Shown here in pieces: positions 1-5,169 of a stretch of DNA of 5,169 nucleotides (within the stretch, counting starts at the first letter, position 1; each line of letters opens with the position of its first letter). Origin of the DNA: an uncultured Ruminococcus sp. Lineage in GTDB: Bacteria; Bacillota; Clostridia; Oscillospirales; Acutalibacteraceae. Position numbers and translations under genes: made by a program. The notes below the pieces were generated by a model. It saw only the letters and a program-made list of their open reading frames with translations, was not told the DNA's origin and did not search any database. The stretch is from assembly GCA_902773045.1 (NCBI GenBank), contig CACYDE010000313.1:1-5169 (forward strand), given 5' to 3'.

Positions 1-480
1 GATAAGACAGAAAGCTTTACTGTGAAAATAATATCCCGCGGTGCAGAAGTAACGCTTGAAAGGATAGAGATCACCTCACCGGAAAAAACTGTTTATTATG
101 TAGGAGAAGAACTCGACCTCACAGGCTTTGCGGTGACGGCGTATTACTCGGACGGAACGAAAGCGTTGATTACGGAAGGGTTTGAAGTTTCAGGCTTTGA
201 CAGTGAAACTCCGGGAGAAAAAACGATCACTGTATCCTACAAGAACGTATCCGCTCAGTTTAGTGTTACTGTTTTGGAAAGAGAACCGGCTGTTCTTATG
301 GGTGATGCCGACGGCGATGGTGAGATCACCGCAAACGACGCTGTGGATGTGCTGCGTTATTCGCTTTCGTTTGAACCGATAGACGAGGAACTCGAAAAAA
401 TAATGGATATTGACGGCGATGGTGAGATCACCGCAAATGATGCGTTCCTTATCCTGAGAATGAGCATTTCCCTGATATAA
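1..480 (+). CDS. Partial secreted protein: Big_3 Ig-like domain plus C-terminal type I dockerin
   Basis: This is the 3' end of a larger gene. The reading frame is open from base 1, and a GTG at 22 lies inside what looks like the last strand of a preceding Ig-like domain (residues SFTVKI), so it is not a real start. Of the 159 visible residues, about 19-92 match a bacterial Ig-like Big_3 domain: a YYVGEELDLTGFAVTAYYSDG-type core and an ending of the form PGEKTITVSY...FSVTV. Residues 102-159 form a dockerin with two 12-residue calcium loops (bases 304-339 and 406-441), both of the form DxDGDGEITAND and each followed by an LR-containing helix. Proteins of this kind are exported; Ig domains act as spacers and the dockerin binds a cohesin on a scaffoldin or surface anchor. 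The catalytic or binding part lies upstream of the window, so the protein's activity cannot be told. It stops at TAA 478-480. Confidence 0.9.
   Translation, partial: DKTESFTVKIISRGAEVTLERIEITSPEKTVYYVGEELDLTGFAVTAYYSDGTKALITEGFEVSGFDSETPGEKTITVSYKNVSAQFSVTVLEREPAVLMGDADGDGEITANDAVDVLRYSLSFEPIDEELEKIMDIDGDGEITANDAFLILRMSISLI
310..437 (+). repeat. Duplicated dockerin calcium-loop DNA, gene 1
   Basis: Bases 310-335 and 412-437 are identical over 26 nt and encode the DGDGEITAN part of both calcium loops. The identity covers synonymous positions, whereas the DNA on each side has diverged. This is a direct repeat within one protein domain, with copies 102 nt apart. Confidence 0.85.
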
Positions 481-489
481 CTATATGGT

Positions 490-602
490 ATAAGGCAATA
501 CCGCGCAAAAACGGCAGACATCTTTTCATCGAACAGTCTTTGAGATTCGACAAAAGTCAATGTCTTATTTCAGGTATAATATTTGTTCGGTATTGCCATT
601 AT
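490..602. repeat. Long imperfect palindrome between the dockerin gene and the nuclease gene
   Basis: The outer arms are a perfect 10-bp inverted repeat, ggcaataccg at 494-503 and cggtattgcc at 588-597. They extend outward by four more pairs (490-493 with ttat 599-602) if one base, A598, is bulged. Inside, further pairs line up: 506-509 with 582-585, 516-521 with 560-565, 522-526 with 552-556, 529-533 with 546-550, and a small tip at 537-545. As DNA it looks like a miniature inverted-repeat element or a relic of one; as RNA it would fold as one long imperfect hairpin. No run of T follows it, so it is not a classical terminator. No convincing target-site duplication is visible. An alternative small hairpin (487-491 with 498-502) sits just after the stop codon of the first gene. 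Confidence 0.6.
575..580 (+). promoter_or_regulatory. Probable -10 box for the nuclease gene
   Basis: A perfect TATAAT hexamer lies about 45 nt before the nuclease start, which would place transcription start near 587. No good -35 match lies at 16-18 nt spacing; the nearest TTGACA-like word (tcgaca, 547-552) is 22 nt away. The box falls in an unpaired part of the palindrome's right half, so the element may supply the promoter. The call rests on the -10 alone. Confidence 0.4.
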
Positions 603-612
603 CTTGACGAAG

Positions 613-617
613 AGGAG
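613..617 (+). promoter_or_regulatory. Ribosome binding site fixing the nuclease start at 626
   Basis: AGGAG sits 8 nt before ATG 626, a normal spacing. An in-frame GTG at 617 overlaps this motif and would have no binding site of its own at proper distance, so ATG 626 is the better start. Confidence 0.85.
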
Positions 618-625
618 TGAATTTA

Positions 626-2224
626 ATGAAAATCAAATTTTTAGGAGCGGCACATGAAGTTACGGGTTCGTGTACTTTGATCGAAACGGGAGAAATTCGT
701 TTTCTTGTTGACTGCGGAATGGAACAGGGAATGGATATTTACGAAAACTGTGAGCTGCCCGTTTCTCCGAGTGATATAGACTTTGTGCTTCTCACTCATG
801 CCCACATCGATCATTCGGGAAAGCTTCCTCTTCTTTCGTCTCAGGGTTTTTGCGGAGAAATATACACGACTTTGGCTACGACAAAGTTATGCGGAATTAT
901 GCTTGAGGATTCAGCTCATATTCAGGAGATGGAAGCCGAATGGAAAAACCGCAAGTCGAAGCGTTCCGGCGGAAAGTTTTACATCCCAATGTATACAGCG
1001 AAGGACGCGGAGGATTGTATGAAGCTTTTACGCCCCTGCAAATACGACAAAACTGTTGAAATTACGGAAAACATTAAAGTACGCTTTTTCGACGCAGGTC
1101 ATCTATTGGGTTCGGCTTCCATTGAAGTTACGGTGACCGAAGGCGATGTGACGAAAGTGATATTGTTTTCGGGAGATGTCGGAAATGTCGATCGTCCGTT
1201 GATTAAAGACCCTCAGAAGCCGGAATATGCCGATTACGTTATCATTGAATCCACTTACGGAAACAGACTTCACGGGGTCCGAATGGATTATGAAAGTCAG
1301 CTTGCGAAAATTATTTATCAGACCTTTGAAAAGGGCGGAAATGTTGTTATTCCGTCATTTGCGGTCGGACGTACTCAGGAAATGCTTTACCTTATAAGAG
1401 AGATCAAGGAACGCGGACTTCTCAAAAAATTCGGAAATTTTCCGGTTTGGGTCGACAGTCCCTTGGCGGTTGAAGCAACCGAGATCTACGGAGAAGATAT
1501 GTACGATTACTGTGATGAGGAGACGTTAAGTCTTTTAAAAGCAGGAATAGATCCCATAAAGTTTTCCAATCTGAATCTCTCCGTCACGAATCAGGATTCC
1601 ATCGCGATAAATAACGATCCTACTACAAAGGTCATTCTTTCGGCGAGCGGTATGTGTGAAGCCGGAAGAATTAGGCATCATTTGAAGCATAATCTCTGGA
1701 GAGCCGATTCCACGATACTTTTTGTTGGATTTCAGGCTGAGGGAACGCTTGGAAGGACTTTGCTCAGCGGAGTGAAAACGGTGAAGCTGTTCGGAGAAGA
1801 AATTTCGGTCAATGCTTCGATCGAAACGATGGACGGAATCAGCGGTCACGCCGATCGTGATATGCTGCTCGGGTGGCTGAAAAATATCAAAAATAAACCC
1901 GAGATGGTTTTTGTCAATCACGGAAACGACACCGTCTGCGACGAATTTGCTCAGACTATCATAAAAGAACTGACTCTTCCTGCAACTGCGCCTTTCAACG
2001 GAGCGGAGTATGAATTGAAAGAGTACAAATGTCTCGATTTCGGAAACACCGTTAAGCTCAAAACAAAAGTCAATAAGAAAGCAAAAGCTGTCTTTGACCG
2101 TCTTCTTCAGGCAGGTCAGCGCCTTCTTTCCGTTATTGAACAGAACAAGGGCTGTGCGAATAAGGATATCGCCAAATTTGCGGATCAGATCAACGAACTT
2201 TGCAACAAGTGGGAACGAAAGTAA
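626..2224 (+). CDS. MBL-fold/beta-CASP RNA-processing nuclease (COG1236, CPSF-73/Ysh1-like)
   Basis: A complete 532-residue cytoplasmic zinc-dependent ribonuclease-family protein with no signal peptide. It opens with MKIKFLGAAHEVTGS, typical of the family. Metallo-beta-lactamase motifs are intact: D29 (VDCG), H58-A-H60-I-D62-H63, H159 (DAGHLLGSA) and D184 (FSGDVG). Beta-CASP motifs follow: E208 (IIESTYG, motif A), the SASGMCEAGR signature at 339-348, H408 (SGHAD, motif B) and H432 (VNHGND, motif C). All expected zinc ligands are present, so it should be active. Relatives such as Thermus TTHA0252 and eukaryotic CPSF-73 cut or trim RNA; the substrate of this bacterial group is poorly known. Residues about 483-532 form a lysine-rich, probably helical C-terminal tail beyond the catalytic core. 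It is probably transcribed alone: a -10 box lies in front and a terminator behind. Nothing ties it functionally to the secreted neighbours. Confidence 0.93.
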   Translation: MKIKFLGAAHEVTGSCTLIETGEIRFLVDCGMEQGMDIYENCELPVSPSDIDFVLLTHAHIDHSGKLPLLSSQGFCGEIYTTLATTKLCGIMLEDSAHIQEMEAEWKNRKSKRSGGKFYIPMYTAKDAEDCMKLLRPCKYDKTVEITENIKVRFFDAGHLLGSASIEVTVTEGDVTKVILFSGDVGNVDRPLIKDPQKPEYADYVIIESTYGNRLHGVRMDYESQLAKIIYQTFEKGGNVVIPSFAVGRTQEMLYLIREIKERGLLKKFGNFPVWVDSPLAVEATEIYGEDMYDYCDEETLSLLKAGIDPIKFSNLNLSVTNQDSIAINNDPTTKVILSASGMCEAGRIRHHLKHNLWRADSTILFVGFQAEGTLGRTLLSGVKTVKLFGEEISVNASIETMDGISGHADRDMLLGWLKNIKNKPEMVFVNHGNDTVCDEFAQTIIKELTLPATAPFNGAEYELKEYKCLDFGNTVKLKTKVNKKAKAVFDRLLQAGQRLLSVIEQNKGCANKDIAKFADQINELCNKWERK

Positions 2225-2256
2225 TTTTTAAAAAATTTAATCAGTGATTCTTTATT

Positions 2257-2297
2257 AAAGAGCGGTACTTAGATTTTTATATAAGTACCGCTCTTTT
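2257..2297 (+). terminator. Stem-loop terminator after the nuclease gene
   Basis: A perfect 15-bp stem (2257-2271 with 2282-2296) encloses a 10-nt AT-rich loop. The core agcggtact/agtaccgct is GC-containing, and the right arm ends in a run of four T. It begins 32 nt after the TAA of the nuclease gene. The T run is short, and the left arm starts with AAAG, so weak action on the opposite strand is also possible. Confidence 0.85.
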
Positions 2298-2340
2298 GAC
2301 GAAAAAAAGATGGAAGGTATATGATTTTTGTGTGATTTGC

Positions 2341-2369
2341 TTGTAATCCTATTTTTATTATGCTACAAT
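2341..2369 (+). promoter_or_regulatory. Sigma-A type promoter of the LRR-dockerin gene
   Basis: A -35 box TTGTAA (2341-2346, four of six consensus bases) is followed after exactly 17 nt by a -10 box TACAAT (2364-2369), with an extended TGC just before it (2361-2363). Transcription would start near 2376, giving a short leader of about 35 nt. The position between the upstream terminator and the ribosome binding site supports the call. Confidence 0.75.
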
Positions 2370-2395
2370 TTAAAATAAAGTGGACAAGTATCTTT

Positions 2396-2401
2396 AGGAG
2401 G
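2396..2401 (+). promoter_or_regulatory. Ribosome binding site fixing the LRR-dockerin start at 2411
   Basis: A full AGGAGG lies 9 nt before ATG 2411. The longer in-frame ATG at 2360 lies inside the promoter, lacks a binding site and would put 17 extra residues before the signal peptide, so 2411 is chosen. Confidence 0.9.
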
Positions 2402-2410
2402 TTCATAACT

Positions 2411-2506
2411 ATGAAAAATAAAAAGCAAGATTTTTATCGGATCCTTTCTTTGATGTTATCATTAATCATCGTTACAAGTTCTTTCATGGGAATTCGTGCG
2501 AGCGCA
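2411..2506 (+). other. Signal peptide coding segment of the LRR-dockerin protein
   Basis: Thirty-two residues with a lysine-rich start, a hydrophobic core at 11-28 and an A-S-A site before D33. No lipobox cysteine is present, so signal peptidase I cleavage and release or docking are expected rather than a lipoprotein. Confidence 0.85.
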
Positions 2507-5113
2507 GATGAGATCTTGGAAAGTACCGGTAATGTTCTTTCCCATCGAAATGATAATACGGAAACGAACAAACTTGAAGCGAGTGATCCAAAAAAGAATG
2601 ATCCCGAGACAAGTGATCCGGAAACGAATGATCCCGAAACGGACGATCCGGAAACAGGCGACGTCGAGTTCATTGACTACTATAATCCCGCTTACAATTT
2701 AGGAAGATACGGGGATTTTTTCTATATGGTTGAAAAATACCGGGGTGAATACGGAACTCTTTGTATTACGGAGTATGTAGGCACGGACGACAAGGTCGTG
2801 ATCCCTTCGGAGATCCATGAAAAAAATGTGACAAGAATCGGAGGATATGCCTTTAATTACCCCGTAATGACCGAGGTGGTAATTCCGAATACGGTGATAA
2901 CGATCTCCGAAAACGCTTTTGTCGATTGCTATAATTTGGAAAAAGTACATCTGTCGGAGTCACTCCTTGAAATTCAAGCATGTGCATTTTCTCATTGCAC
3001 TGCTCTGAAAAAAATATTCATAGGAAAATCTGTTTCCATGATCGATCCCGATGCCTTTGTGGGCTGCAGCGCACTGGAAGAAATTAACGTTTCCGAGGAG
3101 AATATTTCTTATTCCTCCGAACAGGGAATTTTGATGGACAAGAACAAAAATACGATCATTTACGTTTCGGAAGGGGTAGAAAGCGTTTTGATCCCCGAGA
3201 CCGTAACAACCGTTATTTCGAGGGCATTCTGGAATTGCAGCAAGCTCGAAAGTATAACTATTCCCGCTTCGGTTGTTTCATTAAGTTATGATGAAGAGAT
3301 CTACGATAGCACCGGATATTATAGAAATCCTTTTATGGATTGCAGTTCGCTTAAAGAGATCAATGTTTCCGAAAACAACCCGAAATATTCGTCCGAACAG
3401 GGTGTTCTTTTGGATAAGGAAAAGACAACGATAATCAGAGTACCCGAAAAAATTGAAAGCTTTGACATTCCGAATTCTGTTATCAGCATAGGCGAATATG
3501 CATTTTCTTGGTGCGACTTAAAAAGTATTGCAATTCCGGATTCCGTAACGACTATAAAAAGCTATTCGTTTGGATATAGTTCACTGGCTTCTGTTTCTTT
3601 CGGTAAATCTGTAACGTTTATCGGAGATTGTGCTTTTCATTATTGCGAATCGCTGACCGATTTTACTCTTCCGGACTCCTTGACGGGAATCGGAAGTTCT
3701 GCTTTTTCCAATTGCTCTTTATTGAAAGAACTTATTATTCCGGATTCCGTAAAATTGGTCAAAGATCGCGCATTTTCCCAATGCATCGGATTAAAAAGCG
3801 TTGTCATAGGAAATTCAGTAGTTTCCGTTGGTAAGGAATGTTTCTATGAATGCGAATCGTTGGAGAGCATATTTATTGGAGATTCTTTGGAGGAGATCAA
3901 GGAAGGAGCTTTTGCTTATTGTTCAGAACTTGCCGAAATAAATGTTTCAGAGAACAATCCCGTGTATTCGTCGGAATACGGAGTTCTTTTTAACAAGGAA
4001 AAGACGGAGATCCTTCAAGTACCGTATAAAATAAAAAATATTGTGATCCCTGATTCGATAACTGTTATTCCCGATGATTCGTTTGGACATTGTCATCAGC
4101 TGGAAAGTGTGACAATTCCTGATTCGGTAAAAACGATCGGTAATAATGCTTTTAACAATTGTACTTCACTGAGTGAGATAGAACTGCCCGACTCTGTTGA
4201 AACGATCGGTAGTTGTGCTTTTGCATGGTGTGATTCTCTGAAAAAGATAAATATCCCAAATTCTGTCACACGAATAGAGGATTGGGTTTTCTATAACTGC
4301 CCTTCGCTGGAGAATGTAACTATTTCTGATTCTGTTATCGCTATTGAGGAAAATGCTTTTGCTTGGTGTGTGTCACTTGAAAAGATAGAGTGTCGGTCTG
4401 TGCAAATTATTGAAGAGGATGCGTTTTGCGGCTGTGAATCATTAAAAAGCGCTTATTTTAGTGATTCTTTGACAGATATCGGCAGGAATGCTTTCGGCTC
4501 TTGTGAGTGTTTGGAAAATATCTCGATCGGAGATAGCGTGACTTCAATAGGTTATGCTGCCTTTGCACATTGTTATTCATTAAAGAACATTGAATTGAGC
4601 AGATCTTTAAAGGAACTCAGGGGAGGTGCTTTTTATTGGTGCTCTTCGCTGAAGGAAGTTACGATCCCTGATGGTGTAACGGCGATCGAAGAAAAAACGT
4701 TTTATAAATGTGATAAGTTGTCGAGTATTACGATCCCCGAATCCGTTGAATGGATATCCGACACAGCGTTTGAGTATTGTCATAAATTGAAGATTTATTG
4801 TTATCCCGATTCTTATGCGGAACAGTATGCCAAAGAAAATAAAATCGTATATGTATTGCTTGAACCAAAAGAACCAAAAGAAACTCCGGAGCTTGCCGAT
4901 CTTGACGGTGACGGTGAGATCACGGCGAATGATGCCGTAATTGCTCTTCGTTATTCGATCGGTGCAGATGATTACAGTGACGATATTATCCCTGCTGCGG
5001 ACGTTGACGGTGACGGTGAGATCACTGCCAACGACGCGATACTGATCCTGCGCGCAAGCATCGGGCTCGAAGAACTGGCAACGCCAGACGAAATACGCAC
5101 ACCGGCTTTTTGA
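2411..5113 (+). CDS. Secreted BspA-like leucine-rich repeat protein with C-terminal dockerin
   Basis: A complete 900-residue exported protein. Residues 1-32 are a signal peptide: basic start MKNKKQ, hydrophobic ILSLMLSLIIV stretch, cleavage likely after ASA at 30-32. Residues 33-86 are an acidic low-complexity linker with five DP-containing 5-residue repeats (58-82). Residues 87-800 carry about 24 BspA/TpLRR (LRR_5) units, mostly 23 residues, of the form I-IPDSV-xIG-xAFxxC-xL. Three islands with SSE(Q/Y)G(V/I)L interrupt them at 225-262, 317-354 and 510-547. A short EPKEPKE linker leads to a dockerin (830-886) with calcium loops at D830-D841 and D864-D875. A 14-residue tail ends the protein. 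LRR_5 proteins commonly act in binding or adhesion; no catalytic domain is visible. The dockerin should attach it to a cohesin-bearing partner outside the cell, while no LPXTG, SLH or membrane anchor is present. It has its own promoter. Confidence 0.93.
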   Translation: MKNKKQDFYRILSLMLSLIIVTSSFMGIRASADEILESTGNVLSHRNDNTETNKLEASDPKKNDPETSDPETNDPETDDPETGDVEFIDYYNPAYNLGRYGDFFYMVEKYRGEYGTLCITEYVGTDDKVVIPSEIHEKNVTRIGGYAFNYPVMTEVVIPNTVITISENAFVDCYNLEKVHLSESLLEIQACAFSHCTALKKIFIGKSVSMIDPDAFVGCSALEEINVSEENISYSSEQGILMDKNKNTIIYVSEGVESVLIPETVTTVISRAFWNCSKLESITIPASVVSLSYDEEIYDSTGYYRNPFMDCSSLKEINVSENNPKYSSEQGVLLDKEKTTIIRVPEKIESFDIPNSVISIGEYAFSWCDLKSIAIPDSVTTIKSYSFGYSSLASVSFGKSVTFIGDCAFHYCESLTDFTLPDSLTGIGSSAFSNCSLLKELIIPDSVKLVKDRAFSQCIGLKSVVIGNSVVSVGKECFYECESLESIFIGDSLEEIKEGAFAYCSELAEINVSENNPVYSSEYGVLFNKEKTEILQVPYKIKNIVIPDSITVIPDDSFGHCHQLESVTIPDSVKTIGNNAFNNCTSLSEIELPDSVETIGSCAFAWCDSLKKINIPNSVTRIEDWVFYNCPSLENVTISDSVIAIEENAFAWCVSLEKIECRSVQIIEEDAFCGCESLKSAYFSDSLTDIGRNAFGSCECLENISIGDSVTSIGYAAFAHCYSLKNIELSRSLKELRGGAFYWCSSLKEVTIPDGVTAIEEKTFYKCDKLSSITIPESVEWISDTAFEYCHKLKIYCYPDSYAEQYAKENKIVYVLLEPKEPKETPELADLDGDGEITANDAVIALRYSIGADDYSDDIIPAADVDGDGEITANDAILILRASIGLEELATPDEIRTPAF
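2582..2656 (+). repeat. Five 15-bp tandem repeats encoding (S/N/D)DPET linker
   Basis: Five in-frame 15-bp units begin at 2582, 2597, 2612, 2627 and 2642. Each encodes [S/N/D]-D-P-x-x; the last four read DPET, the first DPKK. The units are alike in DNA, with cycling synonymous differences (gatccg/gatccc). Being 15 bp, gain or loss of units would keep the frame and only change the length of the acidic spacer between the cleavage site and the repeat domain. Confidence 0.9.
2792..4810 (+). repeat. BspA-type leucine-rich repeat array, about 24 units
   Basis: The 69-bp period encodes 23-residue units. The xAFxxC landmark, or a variant, recurs near residues 147, 169, 191, 215, 271, 308, 363, 385, 408, 430, 454, 476, 500, 557, 580, 602, 625, 649, 670, 694, 716, 740, 763 and 786. 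Units around 363-390 and the one beginning at 656 lack one residue. The unit leading to PFMDC (306-311) carries an insertion of about nine residues rich in Tyr, Asp and Glu (291-305). The first unit has NYPV where others have a cysteine, as expected for a capping unit. Confidence 0.9.
4902..5025 (+). repeat. Duplicated dockerin calcium-loop DNA, LRR gene
   Basis: Bases 4902-4923 and 5004-5025 are identical over 22 nt, encoding the DGDGEIT part of each calcium loop. The copies are 102 nt apart, the same spacing as in the first gene, but use different synonymous codons from that gene (ggtgac rather than ggcgat). Confidence 0.85.
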
Positions 5114-5151
5114 GTTGGGTAACTTTACCGCCTGCGTCCAAATTTGTCCCT

Positions 5152-5160
5152 AAGGAGAGG
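5152..5160 (+). promoter_or_regulatory. Ribosome binding site for a gene starting just past the window
   Basis: AAGGAGAGG is a strong Shine-Dalgarno match with 9 nt left before the window ends, so a start codon at or just after 5170 is expected. No terminator hairpin is visible between the LRR gene's TGA and this site, so the next gene may be cotranscribed with it. The start codon itself is not seen. Confidence 0.5.
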
Positions 5161-5169
5161 TCAACGAAC

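Noticed and set aside
310..437. Possible CRISPR-like direct repeats
   Set aside because: There are only two copies, in frame, encoding known dockerin calcium loops.
22..480. A separate 152-residue gene starting at GTG 22
   Set aside because: The frame is open to base 1, the GTG codes for a Val in a typical Ig-domain end strand, and no ribosome binding site precedes it; it is the end of a larger gene.
487..502. Terminator directly after the first gene's stop
   Set aside because: The 5-bp AT-rich stem is weak and no T run follows; it is better seen as part of the larger palindrome.
357..560. Opposite-strand 67-residue open frame across the dockerin end and the palindrome
   Set aside because: Half of it mirrors the dockerin coding strand and the rest is palindrome; no binding site or family match is visible.
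617..625. GTG 617 as the nuclease start
   Set aside because: It overlaps the Shine-Dalgarno motif, and the family normally begins at the MKIKFLGA residues coded from 626.
1535..1921. Opposite-strand 128-residue open frame inside the nuclease gene
   Set aside because: It lies wholly within a strongly supported gene, shows no recognisable family and has no promoter or binding site.
2360..2410. A longer start for the LRR protein at ATG 2360
   Set aside because: This ATG overlaps the -10 region of a good promoter, has no ribosome binding site and would bury the signal peptide; AGGAGG points to 2411.
2434..2673. Opposite-strand Ser/Gly/Val-rich open frame
   Set aside because: Its repetitive SGS pattern is simply the complement of the 15-bp DPET repeats; it is a shadow.
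5118..5129. Small hairpin after the LRR gene
   Set aside because: The four-base stem ggta/tacc with a four-base loop and no T run is too weak to call a terminator.

Overview
The window reads as a piece of an anaerobic Firmicutes (Clostridia) chromosome, most likely an Oscillospiraceae/Ruminococcus-type gut or rumen bacterium. The reasons are AT-leaning sequence, AGGAGG-type ribosome binding sites, and two secreted proteins with C-terminal type I dockerin modules, one with Big_3-type Ig-like domains and one with BspA-like leucine-rich repeats. The assignment rests on protein families only; no rRNA or other marker is present.

Layout, all on the + strand. (1) 1-480: the last 159 residues of a larger extracellular protein, with the end of one Ig-like domain, one complete Big_3-like Ig domain and a dockerin. 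(2) 481-625: an intergenic stretch that is nearly all one long imperfect palindrome (about 490-602), with a good -10 box inside its right half. (3) 626-2224: a complete 532-residue metallo-beta-lactamase/beta-CASP RNA-processing nuclease, followed by a clear stem-loop terminator at 2257-2297. (4) 2341-2410: a well-formed promoter and ribosome binding site. (5) 2411-5113: a complete 900-residue secreted protein with signal peptide, acidic DPET tandem-repeat linker, about 24 LRR_5 units with three islands, short linker and dockerin. (6) 5114-5169: a short tail with a strong ribosome binding site at the very edge, implying another gene just outside.

How they fit together: the two flanking genes encode exported proteins whose dockerins have the same inferred recognition residues, so they probably dock on the same cohesin, in a cellulosome-like complex or on a cell-surface anchor. 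The nuclease between them is cytoplasmic, has its own likely promoter and a terminator, and appears to be an unrelated housekeeping-type gene rather than part of the same system. I see no complete mobile element, CRISPR array, tRNA, rRNA or defence system. The most interesting items are the long palindrome at 490-602, the within-gene sameness of the dockerin repeat DNA, and the LRR-dockerin architecture.
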